Source: Bacteriovorax sp. Seq25_V (lineage in GTDB: Bacteria; Bdellovibrionota; Bacteriovoracia; Bacteriovoracales; Bacteriovoracaceae). Taken from it: DNA of 64,000 nucleotides. Shown here piece after piece: positions 24,272-32,149 of the stretch; the first letter of the stretch is position 1; each line of letters opens with the position of its first letter. A program made the position numbers and the translations under genes. Location of the stretch: positions 341,541 to 405,540 of the forward strand of contig NZ_AUNI01000020.1 in the NCBI RefSeq assembly GCF_000447795.1, read 5' to 3'. The notes beneath the pieces were generated by a model. The model ran no database searches. It saw nothing but the letters and a program-made list of their open reading frames with translations, and was not told the origin of the DNA.

Positions 24272-27045
24272 TAACTTGCCTTTTTAAAGAATTTACCAAA
24301 TATTGATTTGATGATTCCTTCTTCCTCATTATTATTTTGTGAACTTATTGCTTTTGGTTTATTGTATTCCCCAGTGAGTCCAGCCTTGTGAGATTCCTCG
24401 AGGAAAATACCACGTGTAGTTTCAAAAATTACTTCGATTGATTTAGAGATATCTTCTTTAGGAGAGTTCTCAAAATAGCAAGTAATATAACCAAGTTTGT
24501 TAGCACCTTCATAAATAGGGAAGAAAAACAAATTCTCCTCAGTGTTAAATTTCTCATTTTCCCACTTTGGTAGATTCATCAAATCCCATTCATCTTTATG
24601 TGTTTCTTCTTTATCGGTAATTTTCTCTAGTACATTTTCTTTAGATTGGTAAATTTTTTCAAATTTTCCATTAGCTTTATTTAAAGAGTAGAAAGTCGAA
24701 TACCCTTGATACTTATTTTTGATTGAGTCAGTAATAAACTTAAAAAGATCCTCTTTGTTTAAGTTCTTGTCGCTATAGAGGTTTAGTACTTTAATCGCAA
24801 TTTCAATTCCATTAGACTTTGGAGTGTAAATGGTCTCCTCTTCTTTATCCACCTTGTTCTTTAAAGCAACAATCTCAGCTTCTGAAAGAGAGTCGAGATA
24901 ATCATCTTCATAAATACCTCTCAGAAACTCTTTGTCTGCGTTCTCACTATAGTATTTAGGCCCTTCTGATTTTTTACCACTGGAGGATCTATTAATAGTA
25001 ATTGCTTCAAATTCTGAATGTAGCTTTCTATAATCAATTGTTTGTTCACCAAGATCAACTTTTTCTTTGAAAGTGATATCTAGCTGAGATTTATTCTTCT
25101 TTTCTTGACCATAATTTTCAGTTCCATCTTTTTTCTTATTAATGTCCCAGTCGTATTCTTGATGCTTGATCCCTTTTCTTGAATCAAGATTTGTTTCTAT
25201 TCTTTCTGTGTGCGCGGAATACTTTTTTGCATCTTGTTCATGCTCGAGATCAAGATCCATGCTTGAGTTTCTGCGACCAAAATCTTTTTCGGTAGAACTT
25301 TTCTTATTGGCCTCTTTTTCACTCTCTTCACTGTCAAAGGCCAGGTCGAGATCTTTTTCTTTCTTTACGCTAGAAAAGTCATCCTCATCCTCTGATATGC
25401 TTTTATCATCTCTTGTGCTACTGTCATTTTCTAGCTTGAGGTTAATTCCTGCTCGAGAGTTTTCTTGATCGTCTTTATCTTCTTCAAGATCAAGGCCTTC
25501 TTCTCGTTCTTTATCTGTTTGAAGTTTTAATTTCGTGCCATAGAGGTCACTCTCATCTTCATCATCATTTTCAAGATCAAGACCCTTCTCAAGATCGAGG
25601 TGAGTGTGATCAGATTCCTCATCTTCATCTGCTGATATATCATTGCTGTTTCGAGCGTCAATTTCCTCTTCTTCGATTACAGTAACAGTTTTTGAGACAT
25701 TTCCGCGTATATAGTTATCAATCTCATTATCATTTTTCTTTTGGTCTTCTTCGTCTTCTTCAAAGCCTAAGTCGATATCATTCTTGCCTTCATGTTCAGC
25801 ACGACGTTTTTCGTTTGTATGTTCAGAATCTTCACTTTCACTTTCTCTTTCTCTATCAAGCTTCAACTCTGCTTGTGTTTTGATGCTTTTCTCTTCTTCA
25901 TCGTCAAGATCTAGCATCGTTTCTGATGATTTGTTCCTTTTTCCGTAAAGGTCGTCATCATCTGTGTGCTGCGATGATTCTTCTAATTCAGAATCATTTT
26001 CAGCTGATAAATCGAGTCCAAACTCTAATTCAGTTTTGTTCTTTCTGCGTTCCTCGAGTTCTTCTTCCTCTTTTGATAAGTCTTTATCATCTTCATCAAA
26101 ATTCATATCAAGCATGCTACTGTTGAGTTTTCCCTTGTAGTACTTATCATCAGCCTTTGCTTTATCCTTATCTTCTTTTTCTCTTCCTGTTTTATCTTCT
26201 CCGGTCTCTAGTGTTAGAGAGCTTTTCTTTGATGGATTTCCATACTCATCATATTCCATCTCGTTAGATCGACGTTCCTTTGTTGGTTCTTCAAAGTCTA
26301 GTGTCACTTCATTTTTATCTTTCTTTTTACTTCTTAGGTATGAGTCGAGATAACTACCTTCACTCATTTCTTTATCTTTTTCTTTGTCTTCGTCAAAAGC
26401 TAAGTCTGTATTGTGAACTTTTCCTTCCCATTCTGTTTCAATCTTTCCTTCTTTATAACCAGGCCTATTTTCTTCGCTCTCATCAGCATCAATTTCTAGT
26501 TCTGTGCCAAGTTTTCCTCGAAGGTTGTAATCAATATGATTATCACTTTCAGAAATAATTCCTTTTTCTACACGTTGTTTTTGTTTTGTATCAGTACCTT
26601 CATCTTCACTATGAGCAAATTTAACTTCCTCATTTTGTTCTTCGTCTTCTTCACCTGCTACAACAATAGAGCGTAGTAGAAGTTTAACTTTATAAAGAAG
26701 AGTCTTTGGTGGTACAGGTTCTACTACACATTCAGTAAGGCCAATCTTAGAAAACTTATCAAGTGTCTTTCTAGGAATTGATTTTGCTGATAGAAGAATT
26801 ACTTTTGAATTTAATTTATGTATAGCTCTTCTGTTTGGTTGAAGAACTGAAGCACATTTTTTTGGATTAGAAAATATTGTTAGAGACTGTCCAATTGTCG
26901 GAAGTAATTGGGATACTTCCATTACATCGTCTACTTCATAAATTTCAACTCCATCCTCATCGGCTGTTTCCGCAATGACTTCTTTCAGCTTCTTCAAAGA
27001 ATCTGATAAGGGATGGACGAATATTAATGGTTTTGTGCCGCTCAT
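24271..27045 (-). CDS. Receiver-like / acidic repeat / GAF protein, 924 aa
   Basis: Residues 1-130 look like a receiver-fold domain without a clear acidic pocket (KPLIFVHPLSDSLKKL; late VVEPVPPKTLLYKVKLLLRS). Residues about 135-690 are highly charged and disordered, with many imperfect copies of short LDLE, ELEFD and DEDD motifs. Residues about 740-890 resemble a GAF domain. No signal peptide. The predicted sigma-28 promoter ends only a few nt before the ATG and there is no Shine-Dalgarno, so the message may be leaderless. Probably a cytoplasmic scaffold for the signalling proteins encoded after it (inference). Confidence 0.8.
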   Translation of the reverse strand: MSGTKPLIFVHPLSDSLKKLKEVIAETADEDGVEIYEVDDVMEVSQLLPTIGQSLTIFSNPKKCASVLQPNRRAIHKLNSKVILLSAKSIPRKTLDKFSKIGLTECVVEPVPPKTLLYKVKLLLRSIVVAGEEDEEQNEEVKFAHSEDEGTDTKQKQRVEKGIISESDNHIDYNLRGKLGTELEIDADESEENRPGYKEGKIETEWEGKVHNTDLAFDEDKEKDKEMSEGSYLDSYLRSKKKDKNEVTLDFEEPTKERRSNEMEYDEYGNPSKKSSLTLETGEDKTGREKEDKDKAKADDKYYKGKLNSSMLDMNFDEDDKDLSKEEEELEERRKNKTELEFGLDLSAENDSELEESSQHTDDDDLYGKRNKSSETMLDLDDEEEKSIKTQAELKLDRERESESEDSEHTNEKRRAEHEGKNDIDLGFEEDEEDQKKNDNEIDNYIRGNVSKTVTVIEEEEIDARNSNDISADEDEESDHTHLDLEKGLDLENDDEDESDLYGTKLKLQTDKEREEGLDLEEDKDDQENSRAGINLKLENDSSTRDDKSISEDEDDFSSVKKEKDLDLAFDSEESEKEANKKSSTEKDFGRRNSSMDLDLEHEQDAKKYSAHTERIETNLDSRKGIKHQEYDWDINKKKDGTENYGQEKKNKSQLDITFKEKVDLGEQTIDYRKLHSEFEAITINRSSSGKKSEGPKYYSENADKEFLRGIYEDDYLDSLSEAEIVALKNKVDKEEETIYTPKSNGIEIAIKVLNLYSDKNLNKEDLFKFITDSIKNKYQGYSTFYSLNKANGKFEKIYQSKENVLEKITDKEETHKDEWDLMNLPKWENEKFNTEENLFFFPIYEGANKLGYITCYFENSPKEDISKSIEVIFETTRGIFLEESHKAGLTGEYNKPKAISSQNNNEEEGIIKSIFGKFFKKAS

Positions 27046-27055
27046 AGTGCTTTTT

Positions 27056-27082
27056 TTATCGGCACAAAAGCTTGTTTTTTTA
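27056..27082 (-). promoter_or_regulatory. Sigma-28 (FliA)-type promoter, leftward operon
   Basis: Read on the minus strand: TAAAAAAA, 11-nt spacer, GCCGATAA. The -10 is identical to the enterobacterial FliA consensus and the -35 keeps TAAA. The predicted transcript starts about 4-5 nt before the ATG at 27045. Confidence 0.6.
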
Positions 27083-27143
27083 AGTTTTTTAATAGCAGAT
27101 AAATATTGTCCAACATTATTTTTAAAATTTTTTAACTTTGTGC

Positions 27144-27170
27144 TAAAGCTTATAAAAGTACTGCCGAAAA
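27144..27170 (+). promoter_or_regulatory. Sigma-28 (FliA)-type promoter of flagellin
   Basis: TAAAGCTT (27144-27151), 11-nt spacer, GCCGAAAA (27163-27170). This matches TAAAGTTT-N11-GCCGATAA at 14 of 16 positions and leaves a leader of about 125 nt. Confidence 0.85.
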
Positions 27171-27302
27171 ATATTCATGAATGGTCGGCATGACCAGTAA
27201 CTTTTAACTAACAAAAAAGGTTATTAAGAGCAGTAAGCTCATTGGACATACAAGGTTGTATGTACTAACTCCAGCACGGGGAAAGTGATCAAGGAGGCAT
27301 CA

Positions 27303-28136
27303 ATGGGTTTACGTATCAACACGAATGTTACATCTCTAGCAGCACAAAGAACACTTGGAAACAACAGCGCTGATCAAGCACAAACACTAGGTAAGTTATC
27401 TTCTGGTACAAGAATTGTACGTTCAGCAGATGACGCAGCAGGTTTAGCGATTTCTGAGAAGTTAAAGGCGCAAGTTAGATCAACAAATCAAGCAGAAAGA
27501 AACGCGAATGACGGTATTTCAATGATTCAAACTGCAGAAGGTGGTTTAAATGAAATTTCGAACATTCTTATTAGACTAAGAGAACTTTCAGTTCAGTCAG
27601 CTTCGGATACTGTAGGAGATACAGAGAGAAAGTTTACTGATCTTGAGTATCAAAACCTTAAGCAAGAAGTAGAGCGTATTTCGCAAGTTACTGAATTTAA
27701 CGGTAAGAAACTTCTAAATGGAGAAGGTGATACTTATGATTTCCAAATTGGTATCAATAACGACGCTTTCCAAGATAGAATTTCTTTTGATACACAACTT
27801 CTAAACTCATCAATTGGAAGTCTTGGTGTTGATGGTCTTGCGGTTTCAACAAAGGAAGACGCACAAAATGGTCTTGCAGCAATTGACAATGCAATTCAAC
27901 AAGTATCAGGACAAAGAGCGGAGCTAGGAGCGAAGCAGAACAGATTAACTTCAACTGTTCAAAATTTACAGATTAGTTCTGAAAACTTATCTGCAGCTAA
28001 CTCTCGTATCAGAGATACTGATTATGCTTCAGAAACAGCTAAGAAGACTAAGCTTGATATTCTTACAAATGCTGGTACTTCGGTTCTTGCTCAATCAAAT
28101 GCACAAGGACAACAAGCACTAAAACTTATTGGTTAA
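27303..28136 (+). CDS. fliC: Flagellin
   Basis: 277 residues starting at ATG 27303 behind AAGGAGG; the upstream in-frame codons are not needed. The N-terminal D0/D1 region (MGLRINTNVTSLAAQRTL ... SGTRIVRSADDAAGLAISE) and the C-terminal D1/D0 region (SAANSRIRDTDYASETA ... AQSNAQGQQALKLIG) are complete. The central variable domains are almost absent, giving a short flagellin. It forms the filament after type III export. A FliA promoter and a strong terminator flank it. Confidence 0.97.
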   Translation: MGLRINTNVTSLAAQRTLGNNSADQAQTLGKLSSGTRIVRSADDAAGLAISEKLKAQVRSTNQAERNANDGISMIQTAEGGLNEISNILIRLRELSVQSASDTVGDTERKFTDLEYQNLKQEVERISQVTEFNGKKLLNGEGDTYDFQIGINNDAFQDRISFDTQLLNSSIGSLGVDGLAVSTKEDAQNGLAAIDNAIQQVSGQRAELGAKQNRLTSTVQNLQISSENLSAANSRIRDTDYASETAKKTKLDILTNAGTSVLAQSNAQGQQALKLIG

Positions 28137-28169
28137 TTAAATCAATACTTAAACTTTTTAAAAGGTATC

Positions 28170-28197
28170 GGCCCCGAGAATTCGGGGCCTTTTTTTA
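28170..28197 (+). terminator. Rho-independent terminator of flagellin
   Basis: GGCCCCGA/TCGGGGCC stem with loop GAAT, followed by seven T. Confidence 0.92.
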
Positions 28198-28342
28198 TGT
28201 GTGCAACTAAAAATTCTCAATTTTAAATTCTGTTTAGAACTGTAAGTTTCTTTTAACACTTCGATTCAATCATTTGTCTAGCTTAAGCCTTTGTATTCAT
28301 AGAACTAGTTCAGTTAAATAGTAAATTTTATATTTTTTAAGT

Positions 28343-28370
28343 TTGTTAACCTATGGGTTGATTCGATAAT
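28343..28370 (+). promoter_or_regulatory. Predicted sigma-70-type promoter of MCP gene
   Basis: TTGTTA, 16-nt spacer, GATAAT, 35 nt before the MCP start at 28406. Confidence 0.4.
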
Positions 28371-28405
28371 GTTGATATAAATCAGGAAATTGTCGGAGTA
28401 ACATC

Positions 28406-29980
28406 ATGCTTAAGAAAAGAAAGCTTAGCTTAAATGCAAAAATTTTGAATATGGCCTTGATTCCTTTTATCTTGTTTCTTCTCGCTTTTATGTATTATGG
28501 ATATAACTCAACTAGAAAGGCACTGATTCTCGAGAAGAAAAATACTATTCATGACGTTACAACGACAGTGATCGCGCAATTTAAATCACTTGAAGAAAAA
28601 GTTTTAAGTGGGGAGATTTCTGAGGCGCAGGCTAAGGTTATTGCTAAGCACTTTGTTAAAACCATTCGCTATGGGCGTGATGGAGATGACTATTTATGGA
28701 TTAATGATTTAACACCATTTATGGTGGCCCACCCTTCGAAAGCTTTAGAAGGGACGGATGTTACAAAATTTGTAGATAAAAAAGGAAAACCATTATTTCT
28801 TGATATTGTTAAACTCGTTAAAGAGCAAAACAATGGTTATATTTATTATTCTTGGATTTCTAAATCAGATAAGAATAAATTTGTTGATAAGCTCTCATAT
28901 GTCGAACTATATAAGCCATGGGGATGGGTTGTTGGTACAGGTATTTATCTTGAAGATGTTGAAGCATATATTTTAAAAACATTCTTGCAACAAATTATTT
29001 TTGGAGTTATTGGAATTACTCTTATGGGAATATTCTTTTTCATCATCTTGAAAAAAGGAGTTTCAAATCCACTTCTTCAAATGGCACAACGACTTAGAGA
29101 ATCGTCAAAGAATGTAACGAAAGGCTCAGAAGATACTTTTGAAACATCAGATATTCTTTCAAAAGCGACTACTGAGCAGGCCGCGAGCTTACAAGAAACA
29201 GTTGCCTCTGTTGATGAGATATCTTCTATGATTGGCAGAAATAGTGATTTTGCTGAGCAATCGAAAATGACAAGTGATGCTTCTCAACAACATGCTATTC
29301 AGGGTAAACAAACTGTCGACCAAATGGTTCAAACAATAGAGATGATTGGTAAGCATAATAACGAGGCCATGGAGCAGATGGAATCGAGTAATCAAAAAAT
29401 TGCAGGCATTTTAAGTATTATCAAAAATATCGAAGACAAGACTAAGGTTATTAACGATATTGTTTTCCAGACAAAACTTCTATCATTTAACGCTTCTGTC
29501 GAAGCAGCTCGTGCTGGTGAAAGTGGAAAAGGTTTTGCTGTTGTTGCTGAAGAAGTCGGAAATCTGGCCAATATGTCAGGTAAGGCGAGTGATGAGATTA
29601 AGCAACTTTTAGATGAATCAATCAAAAGTGTAGAGTTGATTGTTAGTGATACTTCTTCAATGGTTAAGAATGTTATTGACCAAGGTAAGAGTACTGTCGA
29701 AGCTGGGAAGGCCAAGGCCGTGCAATGTAAGGAAGTTCTAGATGAGATCGTTAAAAATGTAGATGAAGTAAATATCAAGATTTCAGAAATTGCGAGTGCT
29801 TGTCGTGAACAGTCTCAGGGTGTTAACGAAATCACTAATGCGATGAGATTACTTGATGATGTTACGAGTCAAAATAATAATGCTGCAAGTATTGCGGCTA
29901 GAAATGCTCAAGAATTAAAAGCTGAGGCAAATAATTTAGATCAGGTCGTTGATCAAGTACTAACACTAGTTGAGGGGTAG
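28406..29980 (+). CDS. Methyl-accepting chemotaxis protein, sCache_2 type
   Basis: 524 residues. TM1 spans about 15-32. The periplasmic part (about 35-190) has an sCache_2 pattern: YGRDGDDYLWINDL, HPSKALEGTDV, SYVELYKPWGWVVGTGIYLEDV. TM2 spans about 192-214, followed by a cytoplasmic signalling domain whose hairpin tip contains VFQTKLLSFNASVEAARAGE and then GKGFAVVAEEV. sCache_2 domains often bind small carboxylates. No CheB/CheR pentapeptide at the C-terminus. Not in an operon. Confidence 0.94.
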   Translation: MLKKRKLSLNAKILNMALIPFILFLLAFMYYGYNSTRKALILEKKNTIHDVTTTVIAQFKSLEEKVLSGEISEAQAKVIAKHFVKTIRYGRDGDDYLWINDLTPFMVAHPSKALEGTDVTKFVDKKGKPLFLDIVKLVKEQNNGYIYYSWISKSDKNKFVDKLSYVELYKPWGWVVGTGIYLEDVEAYILKTFLQQIIFGVIGITLMGIFFFIILKKGVSNPLLQMAQRLRESSKNVTKGSEDTFETSDILSKATTEQAASLQETVASVDEISSMIGRNSDFAEQSKMTSDASQQHAIQGKQTVDQMVQTIEMIGKHNNEAMEQMESSNQKIAGILSIIKNIEDKTKVINDIVFQTKLLSFNASVEAARAGESGKGFAVVAEEVGNLANMSGKASDEIKQLLDESIKSVELIVSDTSSMVKNVIDQGKSTVEAGKAKAVQCKEVLDEIVKNVDEVNIKISEIASACREQSQGVNEITNAMRLLDDVTSQNNNAASIAARNAQELKAEANNLDQVVDQVLTLVEG

Positions 29981-29983
29981 TTC

Positions 29984-30391
29984 TTAATCGATGGACTTAA
30001 CAATGACTCCATTCTCTTTCAAGAGTTTGGTAAAAACACCATCTCCTTCGATTAAGTTTCCAGTGAAGGTTCCATCATAGATTTTCCCACAACCACACAT
30101 TGGGGACTTACTTTTTAGTAAGGCCTCCGTGGCATTAGAAAGCTTTGCTATTTTAAGGGCCTGCTCAGCTCCTAAGTTATATTTATTTGTTACATCTTTC
30201 CCGTCACGTGTAATTATTTTTTTTTCGATGAGTTCTGCAGGTGTTCTTGGAGTAGGTAAACCTCCGAGCTGTTCCGGACAGACTGGAATGGCCTCACCTC
30301 TTTCAACAATTTCAATGATTTCTGCCCTTTCTTGAGATTTGCAATCGTATCGACACTCAACTCCAGCAAGGCAGGCGCTTACTATTTTCAT
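29984..30391 (-). CDS. DUF523 family protein
   Basis: 135 residues matching the YbbK/DUF523 family: SACLAGVECRYD at the N-terminus, VCPEQLGGLPTPR and KSPMCGCGKIYDG. The conserved cysteines (Cys7, Cys13, the VCPE Cys and the CGCG pair) suggest metal or Fe-S binding; the family has no established function. The ORF begins 3 nt from the MCP stop on the opposite strand. No signal peptide. Confidence 0.9.
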   Translation of the reverse strand: MKIVSACLAGVECRYDCKSQERAEIIEIVERGEAIPVCPEQLGGLPTPRTPAELIEKKIITRDGKDVTNKYNLGAEQALKIAKLSNATEALLKSKSPMCGCGKIYDGTFTGNLIEGDGVFTKLLKENGVIVKSID

Positions 30392-30511
30392 TTGTGCAAC
30401 TTACCATATTTACGCATAGTCTCAAGGCATTCTAAATTTTTTTCACTACAATTATATGCACATTGTTAAATAAATTTAGGTGTGTTACAAGTTTCTCAAC
30501 ACGGGGACACA

Positions 30512-31732
30512 ATGAACAATATTTTAATCGGATTGCTTTGCATTCTAATATTTTCATCATGCGGTGGTGGCGACAAGATTGATCTTAGTAAGCCAAGCTC
30601 ACCTGGAACAGCGAAGATTTCAACTTCAGTATTAGCTTCTAATATTGAGTTTTCTTGTGAAGATTCAAAATGCCCAAGCGCATATGGTCTTGTTATCAAG
30701 AATCTAAGTAATGACCTTATTGCGAACTCTAATGTCTGTTCTGGTTTTTTTATCAGTAAAAAAGACATTATAACTTCTAGAGAATGTATCGGAAGTTTTA
30801 TCGAAAAATGTTCAACAGGAATAGCTGTTAAAGACATTAAGGGTAATGCAGCTCTTTGTAAAAATATAACTCACGGATTTGTAAATACGAATGGAGAAGA
30901 AGATCTCTTTGTTCATATTGAGCTTGCAGATGAGCTTGATGTTGAGCCTGTGACTTTATCTAAGGAGTCATTTAAGACAACATCATCATACGAAAGATGG
31001 AATGTTGTGAGAAGTTACGAAAACGATAAGTATCATTTAGAAAAAACAAAATACTGTCGTATGACAAAGAATAATATTCGTTTCCCATTTCAACAAAATG
31101 GAGAACAGCGAGAAATTATCCTTACAAATTGTCCTCCAGGAGCAGAGAGTCTAGGGGCAGCGATTTTAGACTCAAATGGAAATGTTGTAGGTCTAGCAAC
31201 TGGTATTGTAGAGAAGACAGATATTTTTAATAATCTAATGGGGACAAAGAAGGGGAGAAATCTGCTTATTGCGACTCCGTTAAACTGCCTAGCTTATCAA
31301 AGATCCGATTTATTTCCTGAAATTAAATTGACTCGTGAGCAAGAAGCCCTGTGCTCTCAGCCTATTGGAAGTGTGACTTCTTCTTCGATGTATAACTTCT
31401 TTATCTCGACACTTTTTTATGGAACTTCAGGTGGGCTTGAAAAAAATAAAATTGTTGTGACTCAAAATAATTGGGAGCAGACGGAATTTTATAAAATCTC
31501 TCACCCTGAATGTATTGGCGATGAAAGAGATCTTGTGGATTTTAACTCCTGTCAATTCTATCCATTAATAACTGCTGATTATGAGCTTTATCGTACACGT
31601 GTATCACGTTGCTACACTGATAAGTCTATAAAATTTAAAATTAAAAGTAATCAATACTATTCTCTATTTGAAGTCGGTGTGATGAATAATGGGGCAGAAG
31701 TCTCTAGTCTTTATATCTCAAAGTGTAATTAA
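30512..31732 (+). CDS. Lipoprotein with trypsin fold, catalytic His replaced
   Basis: 406 residues from ATG 30512. Lipobox SSC with Cys17. The following domain tracks the S1 (chymotrypsin) protease pattern: VCSGFFISKKDIITSRECI corresponds to C-S-G-x-x-I-x-x-x-x-x-x-T-A-A-H-C, but Glu91 replaces His. EEDLFVHIEL supplies Asp131, and NCPPGAESLGAAILDSNGNVVG corresponds to the G-D-S-G-G-P region with Ser213. The triad is therefore broken. A C-terminal region of about 150 residues carries more cysteines. Likely a membrane-anchored pseudoprotease or binding protein. Confidence 0.75.
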   Translation: MNNILIGLLCILIFSSCGGGDKIDLSKPSSPGTAKISTSVLASNIEFSCEDSKCPSAYGLVIKNLSNDLIANSNVCSGFFISKKDIITSRECIGSFIEKCSTGIAVKDIKGNAALCKNITHGFVNTNGEEDLFVHIELADELDVEPVTLSKESFKTTSSYERWNVVRSYENDKYHLEKTKYCRMTKNNIRFPFQQNGEQREIILTNCPPGAESLGAAILDSNGNVVGLATGIVEKTDIFNNLMGTKKGRNLLIATPLNCLAYQRSDLFPEIKLTREQEALCSQPIGSVTSSSMYNFFISTLFYGTSGGLEKNKIVVTQNNWEQTEFYKISHPECIGDERDLVDFNSCQFYPLITADYELYRTRVSRCYTDKSIKFKIKSNQYYSLFEVGVMNNGAEVSSLYISKCN

Positions 31733-31755
31733 AAAAAGGCCATTTACATGGCCTT
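31731..31755 (-). terminator. Terminator of the 31761 gene
   Basis: AAGGCCAT/ATGGCCTT stem with loop TTAC. On the minus strand it is followed by a run of T (A-run 31731-31737), so it ends leftward transcription. It also follows the rightward gene that stops at 31732. Confidence 0.8.
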
Positions 31756-31760
31756 GATAA

Positions 31761-31976
31761 TTAGTAATCAGATCCTGATTCAGAAGAGTCTTCTGTTGAC
31801 TCTGTTGTTTCAGTTGTAGAGTTTTGGTTTTGGTACCATTGAGATTGGTCTCCAGAAACTTCTGATTCTGTTGTCGTCTCAACAGCAGTTGTATCTTCCA
31901 TATCTGAGTCTGTGTCTGCATAAATATTTACAGAAAGAAGTAGAAGAAGTGTTGAAAGTAAAAGTGATTTTTTCAT
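31761..31976 (-). CDS. Small secreted Ser/Thr/Glu-rich protein, 71 aa
   Basis: Start at ATG 31976 behind GGAGG. A signal peptide (MKKSLLLSTLLLLLSVNIYA) is followed by about 50 residues almost entirely of Thr, Ser, Glu, Asp and Gln, with no cysteine and no predicted fold. Its own ribosome binding site and terminator support it as real. Function unknown; perhaps a periplasmic acidic spacer or surface peptide. Confidence 0.7.
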   Translation of the reverse strand: MKKSLLLSTLLLLLSVNIYADTDSDMEDTTAVETTTESEVSGDQSQWYQNQNSTTETTESTEDSSESGSDY

Positions 31977-32116
31977 GTGGCCTCCGGTCAATTGTCTCAA
32001 TTATTAAGCACAATACTTAACATTTATCTAATTAAGAATTTTCTACCTTTTTTAGATTTTGGTAAAATCGTTTTTTTGGCCGAGTATGATTAGGTTTAAA
32101 CTAATTATGGTAGAAA

Positions 32117-32139
32117 GTAGGCCACAGAGCGTGGCCTAC
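32117..32139 (-). terminator. Terminator of the paa-like operon
   Basis: Perfect 9-bp stem GTAGGCCAC/GTGGCCTAC with loop AGAGC, 11 bp beyond the aldehyde dehydrogenase stop. T-tract short (CTTTCT on the minus strand). Confidence 0.6.
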
Positions 32140-32149
32140 AATGAATTAT

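Noticed and set aside
25166..25468. Plus-strand open frames antisense to the acidic 924-aa gene (also 25692, 25926 and 26280)
   Set aside because: They are shadows of the Asp/Glu/Lys-rich codons and give Ser/Leu/Phe low-complexity peptides.
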